DNA of 64,000 nucleotides from Daedaleopsis sinensis (taxonomy: Eukaryota; Basidiomycota; Agaricomycetes; Polyporales; Polyporaceae), in NCBI GenBank assembly GCA_033807695.1, contig CM066304.1, positions 1,178,001 through 1,242,000 on the forward strand, written 5' to 3'. Position 1 is the first letter of the stretch. Every line of letters begins with the position of its first letter. Shown here piece after piece: positions 46,601 to 57,400 of this stretch. The translations under genes were made by a program, and so were the position numbers. The notes beneath the pieces were generated by a model that saw only the letters and a program-made list of their open reading frames with translations, was not told where the DNA came from and made no database searches.

Positions 46601-48900
46601 AGTAGGTGATTAGGGGATAATATACGTACAGGCAGCGGCTGCGGTCCGTTGTCTGTGCTGCGAAGCATTTCCCCTTTCCGAACTGGCAGTATTCACAGCG
46701 AGAAGCTGGAATGAATCGATGACGACATTCTACATCTATTGTCGGAGCGCAGTGGGTGTTGCGGACTGCACATGTCCTTACCGGCATGTTAGAGAGTTTC
46801 AGGTATGATGCTGTAAGCTATTGTTGGCTTACTTGCATGTATGATGTATGAGCGGTTGATGGTGTGCCTTGATTGGGTCTCCGTAGCGTATGCCCTGCCG
46901 TGCTGCACATTTCCGACATGGGTAGAATTTCGTCGCTAACTGTGCAGTGATCTTGCGTGTTGGCTGTAGAGTCTGGGGCCTGTGAGTGTTCGGTGGTCGG
47001 TACTGTGGCATGTGTTACACACCGTTGCAACACGGAGAGGAAGGTGGTGGGGGACCTTGTAGGATATTGAGTAGGATGAGGTATTATTGGTTATTGGTTA
47101 GGGCTTGTAAGTATAACTGCACACCTGAAACAAGGTGGTTTGTACTGGGACCTGTGGGGTGTGGACATTTACAAAGGTCCTGTCTCGAGTAGGTTCGTAC
47201 TATGAGCCGTGTAATTAGCACAGAGATTTGTGTGTGCATGGGACTTGAGTATGTTACCGTGATCATTACACTTGACATGTCAAGGTGGACAGTGTCGGTT
47301 GTGCGCCATGGTCCCTGTGCGACAGGTTCTGTCTACATAGGTAATACGGTTGTACTGTTAGGGAGTGTCGAGCTGCTGAGCTGCTGTAGGATACAACATA
47401 CTGTGTGGCAGTGGGTGGAAGTGGCCGGTGTCGGTATTGGCGGATTGTTTGGCTGAGAAATTTCATCTGTTTGGACTTGTGATTGCTGCGCTTTCATGGT
47501 CGTGTATGCAATCGTGGCTGCTGCTGTGATCGGGGACAACTCTGATTTGGTGATGGTGTACATGACGGAGTGTGAGGTTGTTGCGAGTAGAGTGCCAGGA
47601 AGTTGTGAAGTATCAAAGTAATTCCGATTCACTGATGTAATCATAGCATGCTCGCAGGTACTATTTATATTTCATTGTCACGTGAGTAGTACATAAATCT
47701 ACATCTGGCAGGTGGTCAAGGTTCTGTGTGACTGTGTTCTATGCTTCAAGAGGTGGAGTGGATGATATTATGTTTCGAAGGGAGGAGCACATTCCTCAAT
47801 TCTTTTGTGGCAGTAATTGCCACGGTGAAGCTACGGGCAAGAAGTGCGTAGTTGGTGTGCGATAGTGTGGGGAGCTATTGTACGACGAGTCCAGATTGGA
47901 GCTGCTTGAAACTTGGGCAATAGTACTAGGACTGTTCTTTGTTGCAAATATGAGTAAGGCACTCTTTGGCTCCGTTTGCTACGCGGCGTACCGTGACATC
48001 CCGGCATTTTGTGCGTGGGCAAGGTCATGTGAGTACGGTCGCTAACTCTGGGCCTGAATCTGCAACATAAGTTGTCCAAACGGGTCCTATAGGCTGAAAG
48101 GGCCAAAGCCACTGGCAGCCGATTTTGGACGTTTTTCACCTGTCACGGATGTCGGGATGCCTGTCGTGAGGCCTGTGCTGATTCCTTCCTCCTCAGTTAA
48201 ATCTATAATGAATTCGAATTTAAGTGGTTTATGTTCGTTGGAAAGTCTGATGAAAGGAGATAGTAGTGGTAGGTCAGGCGGTACAGTTGGTTAAGGTCCT
48301 TTAGTATCAATTGCTGGTCAGCGGCCGAGCGCGCGCATACGGAAGTATTCCCTTTGTCCGAGGACTTGGCCTAAAGCTCCCTTTTCGTGCGGCTGTGACA
48401 GTCTATAGTATACCACAGATCATCGTCACGTATTTCCCTGATGCGCTCCGACGAGTAGGGGAGCCCGGAAGGGAGGGCGTTGGCATCATCACACGTGAAT
48501 CCTGTCTGTTGTTTCTGGAGTCAGATCTCTACTAATTGTACAGGACATCGCTCAGTCCGTTTGGGATGGCCCTCACAATTAGTACAGATGCCCGTACAGG
48601 TGGCCCTGAGCTGTGTGCGATGTTTGAGGTGGATAGAGCGTGGGAGGCCAGAATACGAACAGTAAGCCGGGGCTGCCCGGTGGGTCGCATCTGCTAGCAG
48701 TGCTGCGACAGTAGTAGATATATTCATACTTACGTCCGGCTCCTTGTACTCCTTGTAATGAGGCTTTTAAGATGTGACGGGGCTGTGCAGGTCAGCTTCA
48801 AGTTGGAGTGGTGCCAGATGGGCTACGGTGTGAGAGGGACAGGGTCTGGCTCGGGGAGCATGTGTATAGTAGGTGTCTGGCACTGGCAGCGCGTGTTACA
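43700..48900. other. G+T-skewed accessory region without a recognised gene
   Basis: The + strand is strikingly rich in G and T and poor in C across about 5 kb (clear, for example, in 44,700-44,820 and 47,460-47,640). No long frame exists on the + strand. The minus strand shows several short open stretches with Thr/Ser/His-rich products. Two Cys-rich pieces read CEYCQFGKGKC (about 46,690) and CTGICTNCEGHPKRTERC (about 48,560), and both lie near splice-like signals. These could be exons of a fast-evolving minus-strand gene or remnants of a mobile element. I cannot chain them. Confidence 0.4.
45224..45826. repeat. Inverted repeat pair of about 35 bp
   Basis: The sequence at 45224-45258 is, on the opposite strand, nearly identical to that at 45791-45826. 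Both read CTCTGCTTCTA, then one variable base, then AGGCAGGGGATATTTT, ending CCTTGG. One substitution and one short indel separate them. The arms are 532 bases apart. They could be terminal inverted repeats of a small element or two copies of an exon with its acceptor. Confidence 0.65.
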
Positions 48901-50212
48901 ACTTATTACAATGAGATACGGAACGGTGCAGGATATGCCACCAGTCTGCGCGTGTTCTGGAGGGTGAAAGGGTTCGCGTACGGTGCTACCAGTAGTATCT
49001 TATAATCCTATACACCGCCGCCAGTGTCAACGAGTTCAACACGGGGTTCATGTTGGTCGACGCCGTGTGGGCTGCTTAGAGTAAGGCGTCGCGAGGTTGA
49101 GGGGCGGAAACGTTGACACCGCGGTGCGGTCTGGCACGCGTGACTCCCGGTACGCTGCGCGGCGGTGTCAGTACCCCGCTTTTTAGAATATCCGAGGAGC
49201 GGCGCGGCATGGGGTCCAGTGTGTTCCCATTACGAACAACGTAGGCGCAGCTTAACTGCGTGTACCGTCCTTCGAGTCTGGGCGTGACTGTGGAGGTGCA
49301 TCCTGGAGTTGCAGCCGTGGCGTCGGCGACGTAAGCATTCTCAGCGACATTCCGACGGAGCGTGGACGTCGATTTCGGTCGTGCCTGGGACCGTTCGGGT
49401 GAATTGGGTCGTCCTGTTTAGTCCCGCGCACATTGGAGCCCGTTATCGTCAGTAGCCTGTCAGAGGAATACTACTGGTGGTCGAAATGGCTGCTCCGCGA
49501 GCTGCATCTCAGAGATTGGGGTGGGTCAGCGGCTGCCGTACCCAGAGGAGGCCTGCACGTCAGACGACCCTTGGGAGACTTCATGCCAAGCGTCTCGGAG
49601 TCAGGCGTATCTGGCCGCTCCATCAGTCCATGGGCGAAAGCGTAGCTTCTGCCGATTCCTCAATCTGCTTCCCGAATTCCGCCGATGTCGGTGTAGGTCT
49701 CTGTTGGACGCTCGCCGTGCTCCGAAACCTTTGCCCGAGTGTCAGAAACTGCACGGACAGTGTCGAGGTTCGATACCGGCAGCGGGAAACTGACTGTATC
49801 TGTATCGTGTGGGGGCTGATCAGTGGACATATTGTGTTCGCGGGATCTGCGACGCAAGCCGGTTTGTTGACTCATCTAAGTGCGGGGCCGTATAATACCG
49901 CGGCGGCGGCGAATGCGTGCGTGGATCCGGGCGATAGAGAGTACATACGTGGGGTCCTCCTCGCACATCTGATGTCTGGCGTACGGCACGACGGGGTCCA
50001 GAACGTGTCTGGGTGGTCTGAGTTCGCTTGTTTGTGGGGCGTGTACGTGACGCGACAGTCATTCAGTTGTTTTACGCGCTGTTGGTGCGGACCACATATA
50101 TCCGCGGATATAAGGAGAGTGCATGTTGTCTGTACGTCCGCTGGGAGTCTGCTCGTATCGTACGCGTACGGTGAGTAAAGGCTGCCACGGGCGATGTACT
50201 TCGGAGTCATGG
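48901..50212. other. Upstream flank of F-box gene 1, possible gene remnants
   Basis: Base composition returns to balanced here. Short protein-like stretches (near 48,830-49,000 and 49,010-49,080 on +) have no start or family. A 9-base inverted repeat TGACACCGC (49114-49122) and GCGGTGTCA (49162-49170) could form a hairpin. A 234-codon open stretch at 49477-50178 (+) lacks any recognisable feature, and I do not call it. Confidence 0.35.
50097..50112. promoter_or_regulatory. 16-base perfect palindrome upstream of F-box gene 1
   Basis: TATATCCGCGGATATA is a perfect dyad about 100 bases upstream of the ATG at 50213. A second palindrome, CGTACGCGTACG, lies at 50159-50170. Position suits a promoter element with a TATA-like half; the binding factor is unknown. 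Confidence 0.35.
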
Positions 50213-51569
50213 ATGCTGACGGATTGGAAGGTCTCCAGTTTATATTCCGTCATGCCCCTTGCGAGCCGTCTGCCCGTCTACGCGATGTGAGTAGTACGTT
50301 GCGGGAATGTGCAGATCAATGTTCACGACTACTTACATCGCATGCGGTAGGCTTCCTCCGGAGCTGGTCGACCTTATTCTGGACCAACTAGGGATCCAAG
50401 ATGTCCTGTCATGGCGGTCCTCGTGCCGTTGCTTTTACCGGATGATGGTGGGTGGCCTGCGGCGGCGATTACGATCGTTGGTTGGTCCGTTCGTGCGGGA
50501 CAGCGTCACTTTCCTCGACGTACTCGCGCGGCATCGATCGTTGCTGGGAGGACTACTCGCGCTGGCATTTCTTACGAGGGAGCGTCGTTGTCGTGTTACC
50601 ATCATGGAGGTGTATGCCCCGGATTCGCTGTTCGAGGACATGCTGGAGTCCGTGGAGGGTCTGCTTAGAGGGCCCGTGGAGCGTACACAGGTGTTCTCGC
50701 GGGTCGACCTCTGGAGCCGTCGCGACGTCGCGCAGTGCGTTCAGTTCCAGCTGACGTCTGGGTTGCGTGTTGTCCTGCACCAGTCGATGTACTGGTCGGC
50801 CCTGTCGCCTATATGTCGATTGCCGTGTACCGCGCTTTTCAACTATGTCTCGCGGGACGCCTTCGGGTGCGCCTATCCAAAGTTGACGTTGGCGTGGCGG
50901 GGCTTGTTGGCGGACAGCGCGATGTTCGAGCTGTTACCGTTCGACCTGATGGTGATGAACACGTTGACGGAGATGGGAGTGGACATCTCGTGGTCGCCCG
51001 CGCGTTTCACCGGGCGGGGCAGCGGGTCCTTTCGTCGTTGGTCCCCGTCCCTGGCTGGACCAACTTTCCGCGGTCCACACGATCTTCTGGAAAGCGACGG
51101 AGTCGATGCCGAAGAAGACGAGGACAGACGACGCCTTCGTGAAGAGGTCGACGTACCGGCGACGTTGGCGGATCGACTGCGACCGCGTTGGGGAGCACCC
51201 CCCGGCTGGGAGCGCGCTGCGTGGCCGTTCAATCGGCCCATACGTCGCTGCTTTGCGACGGAGCGGATGTGTCCGAAGCGTGTGCGGTACTTTGGCGACG
51301 TGGAATCCCTGGTGGATTTCCTGGATGCGCAGTCGCCGGAGTGCGCACTGTTGCAAGAGCGCCAGATGTCGCCTTTCGGAACGGTGATAGCGTGGAAGTT
51401 GTGGAGCTCGTACCGCTGTGCGATGTCCATCACCTGTGGCGCGATGATTCCGGAGAATACGTACCTGCGGGGGGGTAGGATCTGGATGCCTGCTATTCCG
51501 GGAAGACCGTGGATCGACGTGAAGGCGGTTCGGAAGGTTACGAGGTTGTGCTTGTATGGCGGAGGTTGA
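50213..51569 (+). CDS. F-box protein of an Agaricomycete-expanded family, copy 1
   Basis: Two exons join in phase 2: 50213-50286 and 50351-51569, giving 430 residues. An F-box lies immediately after the intron (LPPELVDLILDQLGIQDVLS, then WRSSCRCFYRMM). The following LLGGLLALAFLTRE...MEVYAP and FGCAYPKLTLAWRGLL blocks match the layout of an F-box-headed family common in mushroom genomes. In typical members the first block reads GSxALAFL...DLDIY and resembles a nucleotidyltransferase-like core. Here the acidic residues of that block are not kept. An acidic insert (about residues 275-310) is absent from copy 2. The C-terminal part has CPKRVRYFGD and SPFGTVIAWKLWSSYRC. It is convergent with copy 2 at 52610. 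Family call is moderately sure; function in ubiquitin ligation is inferred from the F-box only. Confidence 0.75.
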
Positions 51570-51953
51570 GCTAAGGGAGGAAATTGCGATGTAGCGACGT
51601 TGCTGCCGGCCCGATGTCGTAGTTTATTTGAAGGCGTTCTGCGACGCGTTCCACTGTTACGAGTTATGCCCCTCGTGTCTGTGTTAACCTGGCCCGGCCC
51701 AAGTCGCGTAGACTCGGTCCGGTCTGGGTGGTCTCCGCAGTGACATGTGCACGATAACCCGTGTCGAGGGGGTGCGCGCGGGTTCACGTCTGCTACAGGT
51801 CGACCACGGTGGACTAGGGCTCCTCAACTGTTCATGGCCGTTTCGAATCGCAATCGACTGACGAGAACGTGTGTCGATGTCGCTGCATGCCGCTGGTGGG
51901 TTGCTATGGCTTCCAAATGCGGTGAGGTCGAGCTCGAAGCCCCGAAGTTGCTG

Positions 51954-52278
51954 TCAACGTGTATCGGTTAGTAATGACCCTACTCCTTTTGGATTCGAGA
52001 ATGTCAAAGCAGGAAATATTTGCTATGTCCTGACATGTCATACACGAACACGGGAGGAGGGGAGGTAAGGGATGCAATGAACAGGAGGTAACTAGTCTTA
52101 GCGCGGAGTCAATATCAGGCTCGGCACTCACCGGCAACTCGATGACTTTAGTCACTCGAATGCGTTTCAAAGCGGCCCTCAAAAAATTGAGCAGCCCAAC
52201 TACAATGAGTCGGCGACTTCCGATTGCGGTCCGGTGGTTAGAGAAGAACATGGTGCACGAGCTCGCGAGACGTTTCAT
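51954..52278 (-). CDS. Possible small protein (71 residues) between the F-box genes
   Basis: Exons 52278-52132 and 52022-51954 join in phase 0 with a GTGAGT donor and TAG acceptor. The product starts MKRLASSCTMFFSNHRTAIG and is strongly basic, with a hydrophobic middle (RRLIVVGLLNFLRAALKRI). No family is recognised. Support is only the ATG, the consistent splice phase and protein-like composition, so it may not be real. Confidence 0.3.
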
Positions 52279-52609
52279 CGACGTTTAATTGGCCTTACGA
52301 ATGTGAATGGCTCAGTTTCGATCTGCGTGCGGGCTACTTATACTTACAGACGTGACATACTGAGACGTGGCACAATTTATCGGTGCGGTGTATAAGTTTG
52401 TGATCGTGCGTGAAACACTGGCTACGCGGGATTCAAGTGTTGTACTACGGTTGGGACTGTCCCGCGTGTATACGGGGCCAGACGTGCGAAGGACGTGATA
52501 CGTGTAGCGATACAGGGCGCAGTTTCGTTCATGGCGAGGTAAGGATCGTTCGGGTGTCGGAGAGGAATAGTCGAATCCGCAGGCCGGGAGCAGAGTCAGC
52601 GCGTGTAGG

Positions 52610-53807
52610 TCATATAGATTTGGCTCGCCGTGGAGTCGGAGGGAAGACGTGGCGGGCGGGGGCGTACATATGAGAGCGCATGTCGACAGAGCGGAAAGGA
52701 GGTAAGGGAACAGGGCACGGGGTGATTACCATTGGACACGAGTCCATCCATTCTTGCAAGACGCGGTCGTCGATGTCGCACCCGTCGGCGCAGTCGAAGC
52801 TGACGCCAAGACGCCACACCGCCGTGACACCGAAGGGAGGAGCTCCTATCGTCCGGGCGAATGATAGATCCGAGCCCAAGGGGTCGAGTAGCGCGAGGAC
52901 TGAGCCCTCGTCTCCGAAATATCGACCTTGCATAGGACATGTGTTTTCGAATCGGGTGCAAGGGATTGTTTGTCCGTCGAGGTCGTTCCCATCGCCCACG
53001 TCTGTGTAGTCGATCCATGTACTGGGACTGACTGCGAAGTGAAAGCCGGCGCGGAGCAGAACGTCCATGACCAGTTGATCCGCGCGTGACATACTCCGAA
53101 GGCGCGCGTCGCAGAGGATGGCTCGCCTGAGCGACGTGAGGGTTGGGTAGCCGCATCCTACCGAGTGTTCGCTGACGAAGTTTACGAGGGCACTCGACGA
53201 GGAGGTGACGATTCCCGACAGAGCGGAGGGTGTGGACGAGCAGTATATGATGATAGATCGTCGGTTATCGAGGACGATTGTAGTGAGACAGCAGACTTCC
53301 CGTTCTCTTGAGTACGCCTCTGTGAGGTTCCCTGACTGCACGCGTGTGATGGTTCCCGCGATGGTCGGACAGTGGACGAGGGAGTCGACGAACGCAGCGT
53401 AAGTCCCGCGGGGGACGTAGATCTGCAGGAAGGAGCATTCCAGCGACAAGTCGCGCATGACGAACGCGAGCGCGGTGATGCCTCCGATGACGCCGCGGTG
53501 GTGAGTAAGGCTGGTGAGGAATGGGCCGGGCCGGGCGAAGAACGGGGAGAGGATCCGGAGCAGAGAGCGACGGAGGGACCGGGTGACGTGATCGTACATC
53601 GTCTTGCATGTGGTTCGCCACGACAAAATCGATATGATGTCCGTGTGATCGGCGATCATGCCTTGCAGTTCCGGACAGAGCCTGCATCCGCGACGTGAGT
53701 TCGAGGAATCCCGTGCATGATAAAGTGGCAGCTGCTCTGCATTCATACCTTAGAATCGGAGGGAGACTGCCTGACCCTGGTACCGTGTACGCGGGGAACT
53801 GGGCCAT
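52610..53807 (-). CDS. F-box protein of the same family, copy 2
   Basis: Exons 53807-53749 and 53681-52610 join in phase 2 on the minus strand, giving 376 residues from MAQFPAYTVPGSGS. The 67-base intron has a GTATGA donor and sits at the same point and phase as in copy 1, just before the F-box (LCPELQGMIADHTDIISILS, then WRTTCKTMYDH). Shared blocks with copy 1 are GGITALAFVMRD...LQIYVP, NFVSEHSVGCGYPTLT, RADQLVMDVLLRAGFHFAVS, CPMQGRYFGDEGSVLALLD and PPFGVTAVWRLGVSFDC. Acidic residues of the nucleotidyltransferase-like block are missing here too. A start inside the intron at 53746 is possible but would lose the shared gene structure. Confidence 0.75.
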
Positions 53808-53981
53808 GTGTCGTTCAGTTACGGGCCGGGTTTGCCGATGGCGGTCGGAGATGTGGAGCAACAGTGCACGGCTAGAGATACCACCGGATGGCGGGAATTT
53901 TCGAGCCTGACGATGGGCGCGCTTGCCAGGCCAGTATGGTACTGTGTTGCGTGTGGGCGTAGGGGTGGAGGTTAGGACACG

Positions 53982-54004
53982 ACGATCTATATGTGATAGA
54001 TCGT
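53982..54004. promoter_or_regulatory. 9-base-arm dyad upstream of F-box gene 2
   Basis: ACGATCTAT and ATAGATCGT form a perfect inverted repeat around ATGTG. It lies about 175 bases upstream of the copy 2 ATG and about 420 bases beyond the Helitron stop codon. It could serve either gene (promoter or 3' hairpin) or be chance. Confidence 0.3.
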
Positions 54005-54427
54005 GTTGATGTGCGCGCCTGTCTCGGGTTGTTAATGAACCGGTGGCTGTCACATGGACAACGGTTCGGCGACGTTCATGAGGGGCCACGACGCACCGGA
54101 GATAGGTCGCGCGCGTGGGATCCTTCACTGGTAGGGCGGGCTCTATACCCTCGTGAACGCCGATCTACTACTTCCAAGCCCTCAGCTGATGTGCGGGAGA
54201 GAACGGTCGAGCGTGCATGTGCCGTTGACGGGGTTAGTCGAATCTCGCACGATATGGATATGTGTGAGGAGCGTTGATCGAGGGTTAGTAATGATGTGCC
54301 TCCATGCGGGCGTCGGTGGCGTGGAGCGGAATGGAAGGACCTGCGCAGATGAACGCAAATGGATATGTAATGCTATGGCGAACTGCGAGGTCATGTGTAC
54401 CAGATGGAACGAATTGACTGCAGACGT

Positions 54428-57400
54428 CTATAGTATGCGGTCCGCGTTAGCTTCGTAGCGAAGCTTGTAACGCGTGTCTAGTTCTTCCAGCCGGTGGAGT
54501 TCGGATCTAAGCTCCTGGGACAGTCTGGCGTGAAGTTTGCTGCGAGGGAATGATCTCAGGATGCCGAGCCCCTTGAACGTTCTGACACGAGACAGCATGA
54601 CATATACTCCCTGGAGGGTTCGGGCCGAAGATGGGTCTACGATCGCGTTGTCCAGGGACCGTCCTTGTGCCTTGTAGTCTGTAAAGCTGTAAGCTGGGAG
54701 GATAGGTAGTTGCATTCGAGTTACCTTGACGATGTCAGGCTCGGTAGACCTCGATCGTGGTGTGCGGACCCAGTTGAAGTGCGTGGCCACTGGGAATATA
54801 GGAATTACATCCGCTTCCGCTTCCTCTGCCACCATGCCTGAACCTGGAATATGGACATAAACAACGGTCGCTATCCTGACGCCATCAGCCATCTCGTACC
54901 TGATGTCTCGCACCGTGCCTATCGCACCGTTTACTACGTGGTTGGCGAACGCTAGATTTTCCTGGATCATGACCTTCATTCCTGGGAACAGATAGAGCTT
55001 GGAGGGACAATCCGCGGCGTATTTCGATCGTAGTCTACGGAGGCGTGATCTATCCAAGCCTTCAGCGTTCTCGCCGTTAACAGAGTCGACCGCATAGTAT
55101 GGGTATGGTTGTGCTCCGATGGCTGCTGCGTGGCGTCTGAGTAACAGTTCGTTGATCGCGTCTCGTGTTGCTTTGAGCCCGACTATGACGGGACAGTTGT
55201 CAAAACTCACTGTGCATTCGGTGGAACCCATATTCCGGACCAGCGTACGTTCTTGCAGCGTTCCATGGTCGTCTGCCGCGCCTGCACGGTATGCGGCCTC
55301 TGAGCCGCCGACACGTACTCTGTTCAGGAGGTCGGCGAGAACGGAGTCGTTTTGTTGACGTTGATTTTTCCGGAGCAGAATTACGGTACGTACCAGCCTC
55401 CATAGATAAACCCCTTTCAGTGAGGACACACCTCTACCAGTTTCCGTCAGTGCGGAATCGATTCGGGGGTCAAAGATAAGTTCGTGGTTGAATAGCGACG
55501 GGACGCGCACCGGCCGCAGCTGGCCGAAGTCACCGGTGAAGATGACGTTGACGCCTCCAAATGGCAGGTCTCCGGCTACTCCCGACATCCCTTTCGCCCG
55601 CTGCAGTCGGTAGCATATCTCGTACAGCGTTGGTGCGCCTATCATAGATACCTCATCGATGATGAGATACCGAACTGTCCTCCAGACGGCAACGAGCTCT
55701 TGGATGTCCTTTGGGAGCTTCTTCGGTAACATGACGAGTGAGTGGATGGTGTACCCACCTATTAGAATAGCGGCTGCGCCAGTAGGAGCAGAAACTAATA
55801 TCTCTTCTCTTCTATCCAGTACGTCGAAGAGGCGCAGTATGGCGTTCACAACGTGGGTCTTCCCCGTCCCACCTACACCTCCGATATACGTCAGCAGCTG
55901 ATCACTACCAAAGCATATGTGTAGTGCGACCGTCTCGAATGCCCGCTTCTGCTCCTCGTTACTATGTAGATCGTACTCTATCGCTACCTGCCGAACGGCA
56001 TCGATAGCTGTGGCCGGTCCGTTAGTTGTTCCCGCACCCATGTGCGCGGTCGCAGCGGACTGAAACGCGAGCTCCGAAATGTCTGTGATGGGAAGGCTCC
56101 CGGTCTCGACGCGTCGACGCTTGGCGTGGTGCGGCACATGCTGAACAGTTGGCCTCCGCCGTTTTTTCAAGCATTCCATCGTCTTGTGCTGTGATCGGAT
56201 CCGGTCGAGCTCGTCCGGTGAGACTCTGTCAGCGGTGCCGTATGATATGCATGCCGATCTAGCTTTGCATTCATTGAACAGCCGTTCGATAGCGACTCTG
56301 GCCGGGAGCGTGATCAGCTTATCCAGCTGCTCTAGTACGTGGTCGTCAGTATCGTCTTGTTCCGGGAGTAGCTGATTTATGTCGAACGGATCTACCGCAT
56401 CGTTCTCACTCAGCTCCATATCGGTACCCGCATGCGTAGCCATACGCCCGTCATTGGGTGGGACGTCTTTGGCCGCGTGCCGGAGAGCTGATATGCGGTC
56501 GCGTACGTCTTTACATTCCGATAGTACGTTGATGTTCTTGATGATGCGATGGTGTTCTGGAGAGATTTCGCGTTGTCTTCGGCGATACGCGTCGTACCAC
56601 GACTCCGAGTTCTCCTTCAGATCTCTTGGTGACCTCCACGGTATGAACAATATCAAGACAATCATGGCCCACTCTTCGCGCTCAGCGTGCCCTCTATCGG
56701 GCCGGGGTATTCTGTCTCCGAGAAGTACCGGGACAACCCAGACAACCCGCTTTCTTATGAGGTGAGTTTCACGTTGCGGGTGACCGGGTAAGAATTGTCC
56801 ACGCATTTCGGGTAGACGACCTCGTCGATGGCCGCCACCTTCTTCGGCCTCGTTTCGCGGAGGAACACGATTCGCGTCGCCGCGACGTGTCACCTTCTCC
56901 GTCAGTCCTACGAACTCGTACAGCGGCATGGTGTGAAATGGTTCGACGTCGGGGCGGCTGAGGTAGTCCTGCTGCTGGCTGACAGCGGATATGGATCCGT
57001 TAGCTATGGTTAGCATGACCGTGTCCTCGTCAGCTGCGTTCTGGATGAGATGCGGATCTTCGACACCATCATCGTCGGATGTCTCGTCACGTACGCTGTG
57101 GCCTAGTGACGGCCCACCGCCAGATGGTGGAGACAGTCGGTCGTGGGATCGATGGGGCGGTCCGTCGATACTGTACTGTAGTGGGTCGGGATGTAACGTT
57201 TCTTGAACGGTACTGTGCAACTCAGCTGCTCCCGGGTCCACGGGACGTTCATACAGTGCGTTGTCGTCTGTCGGACCGGTCTGTGGCGCGGTCGAAGGTT
57301 GGTCGGCGCCGATAGTGACGTGGTCGTCGTCGTCGATGTGGGAATAGTACTCACTAACTCGTCGCACGAAACGTGCGAGGTGCAACGTCCGGAAGCGATG

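Noticed and set aside
48265..48330. A possible tRNA D-arm-like segment (CAGTTGGTTAAGG).
   Set aside because: No matching acceptor, anticodon or T stem could be found around it.
53265..54128. A 287-codon minus-strand open stretch overlapping the 5' part of F-box gene 2.
   Set aside because: It is the out-of-frame shadow of F-box gene 2 and its promoter.
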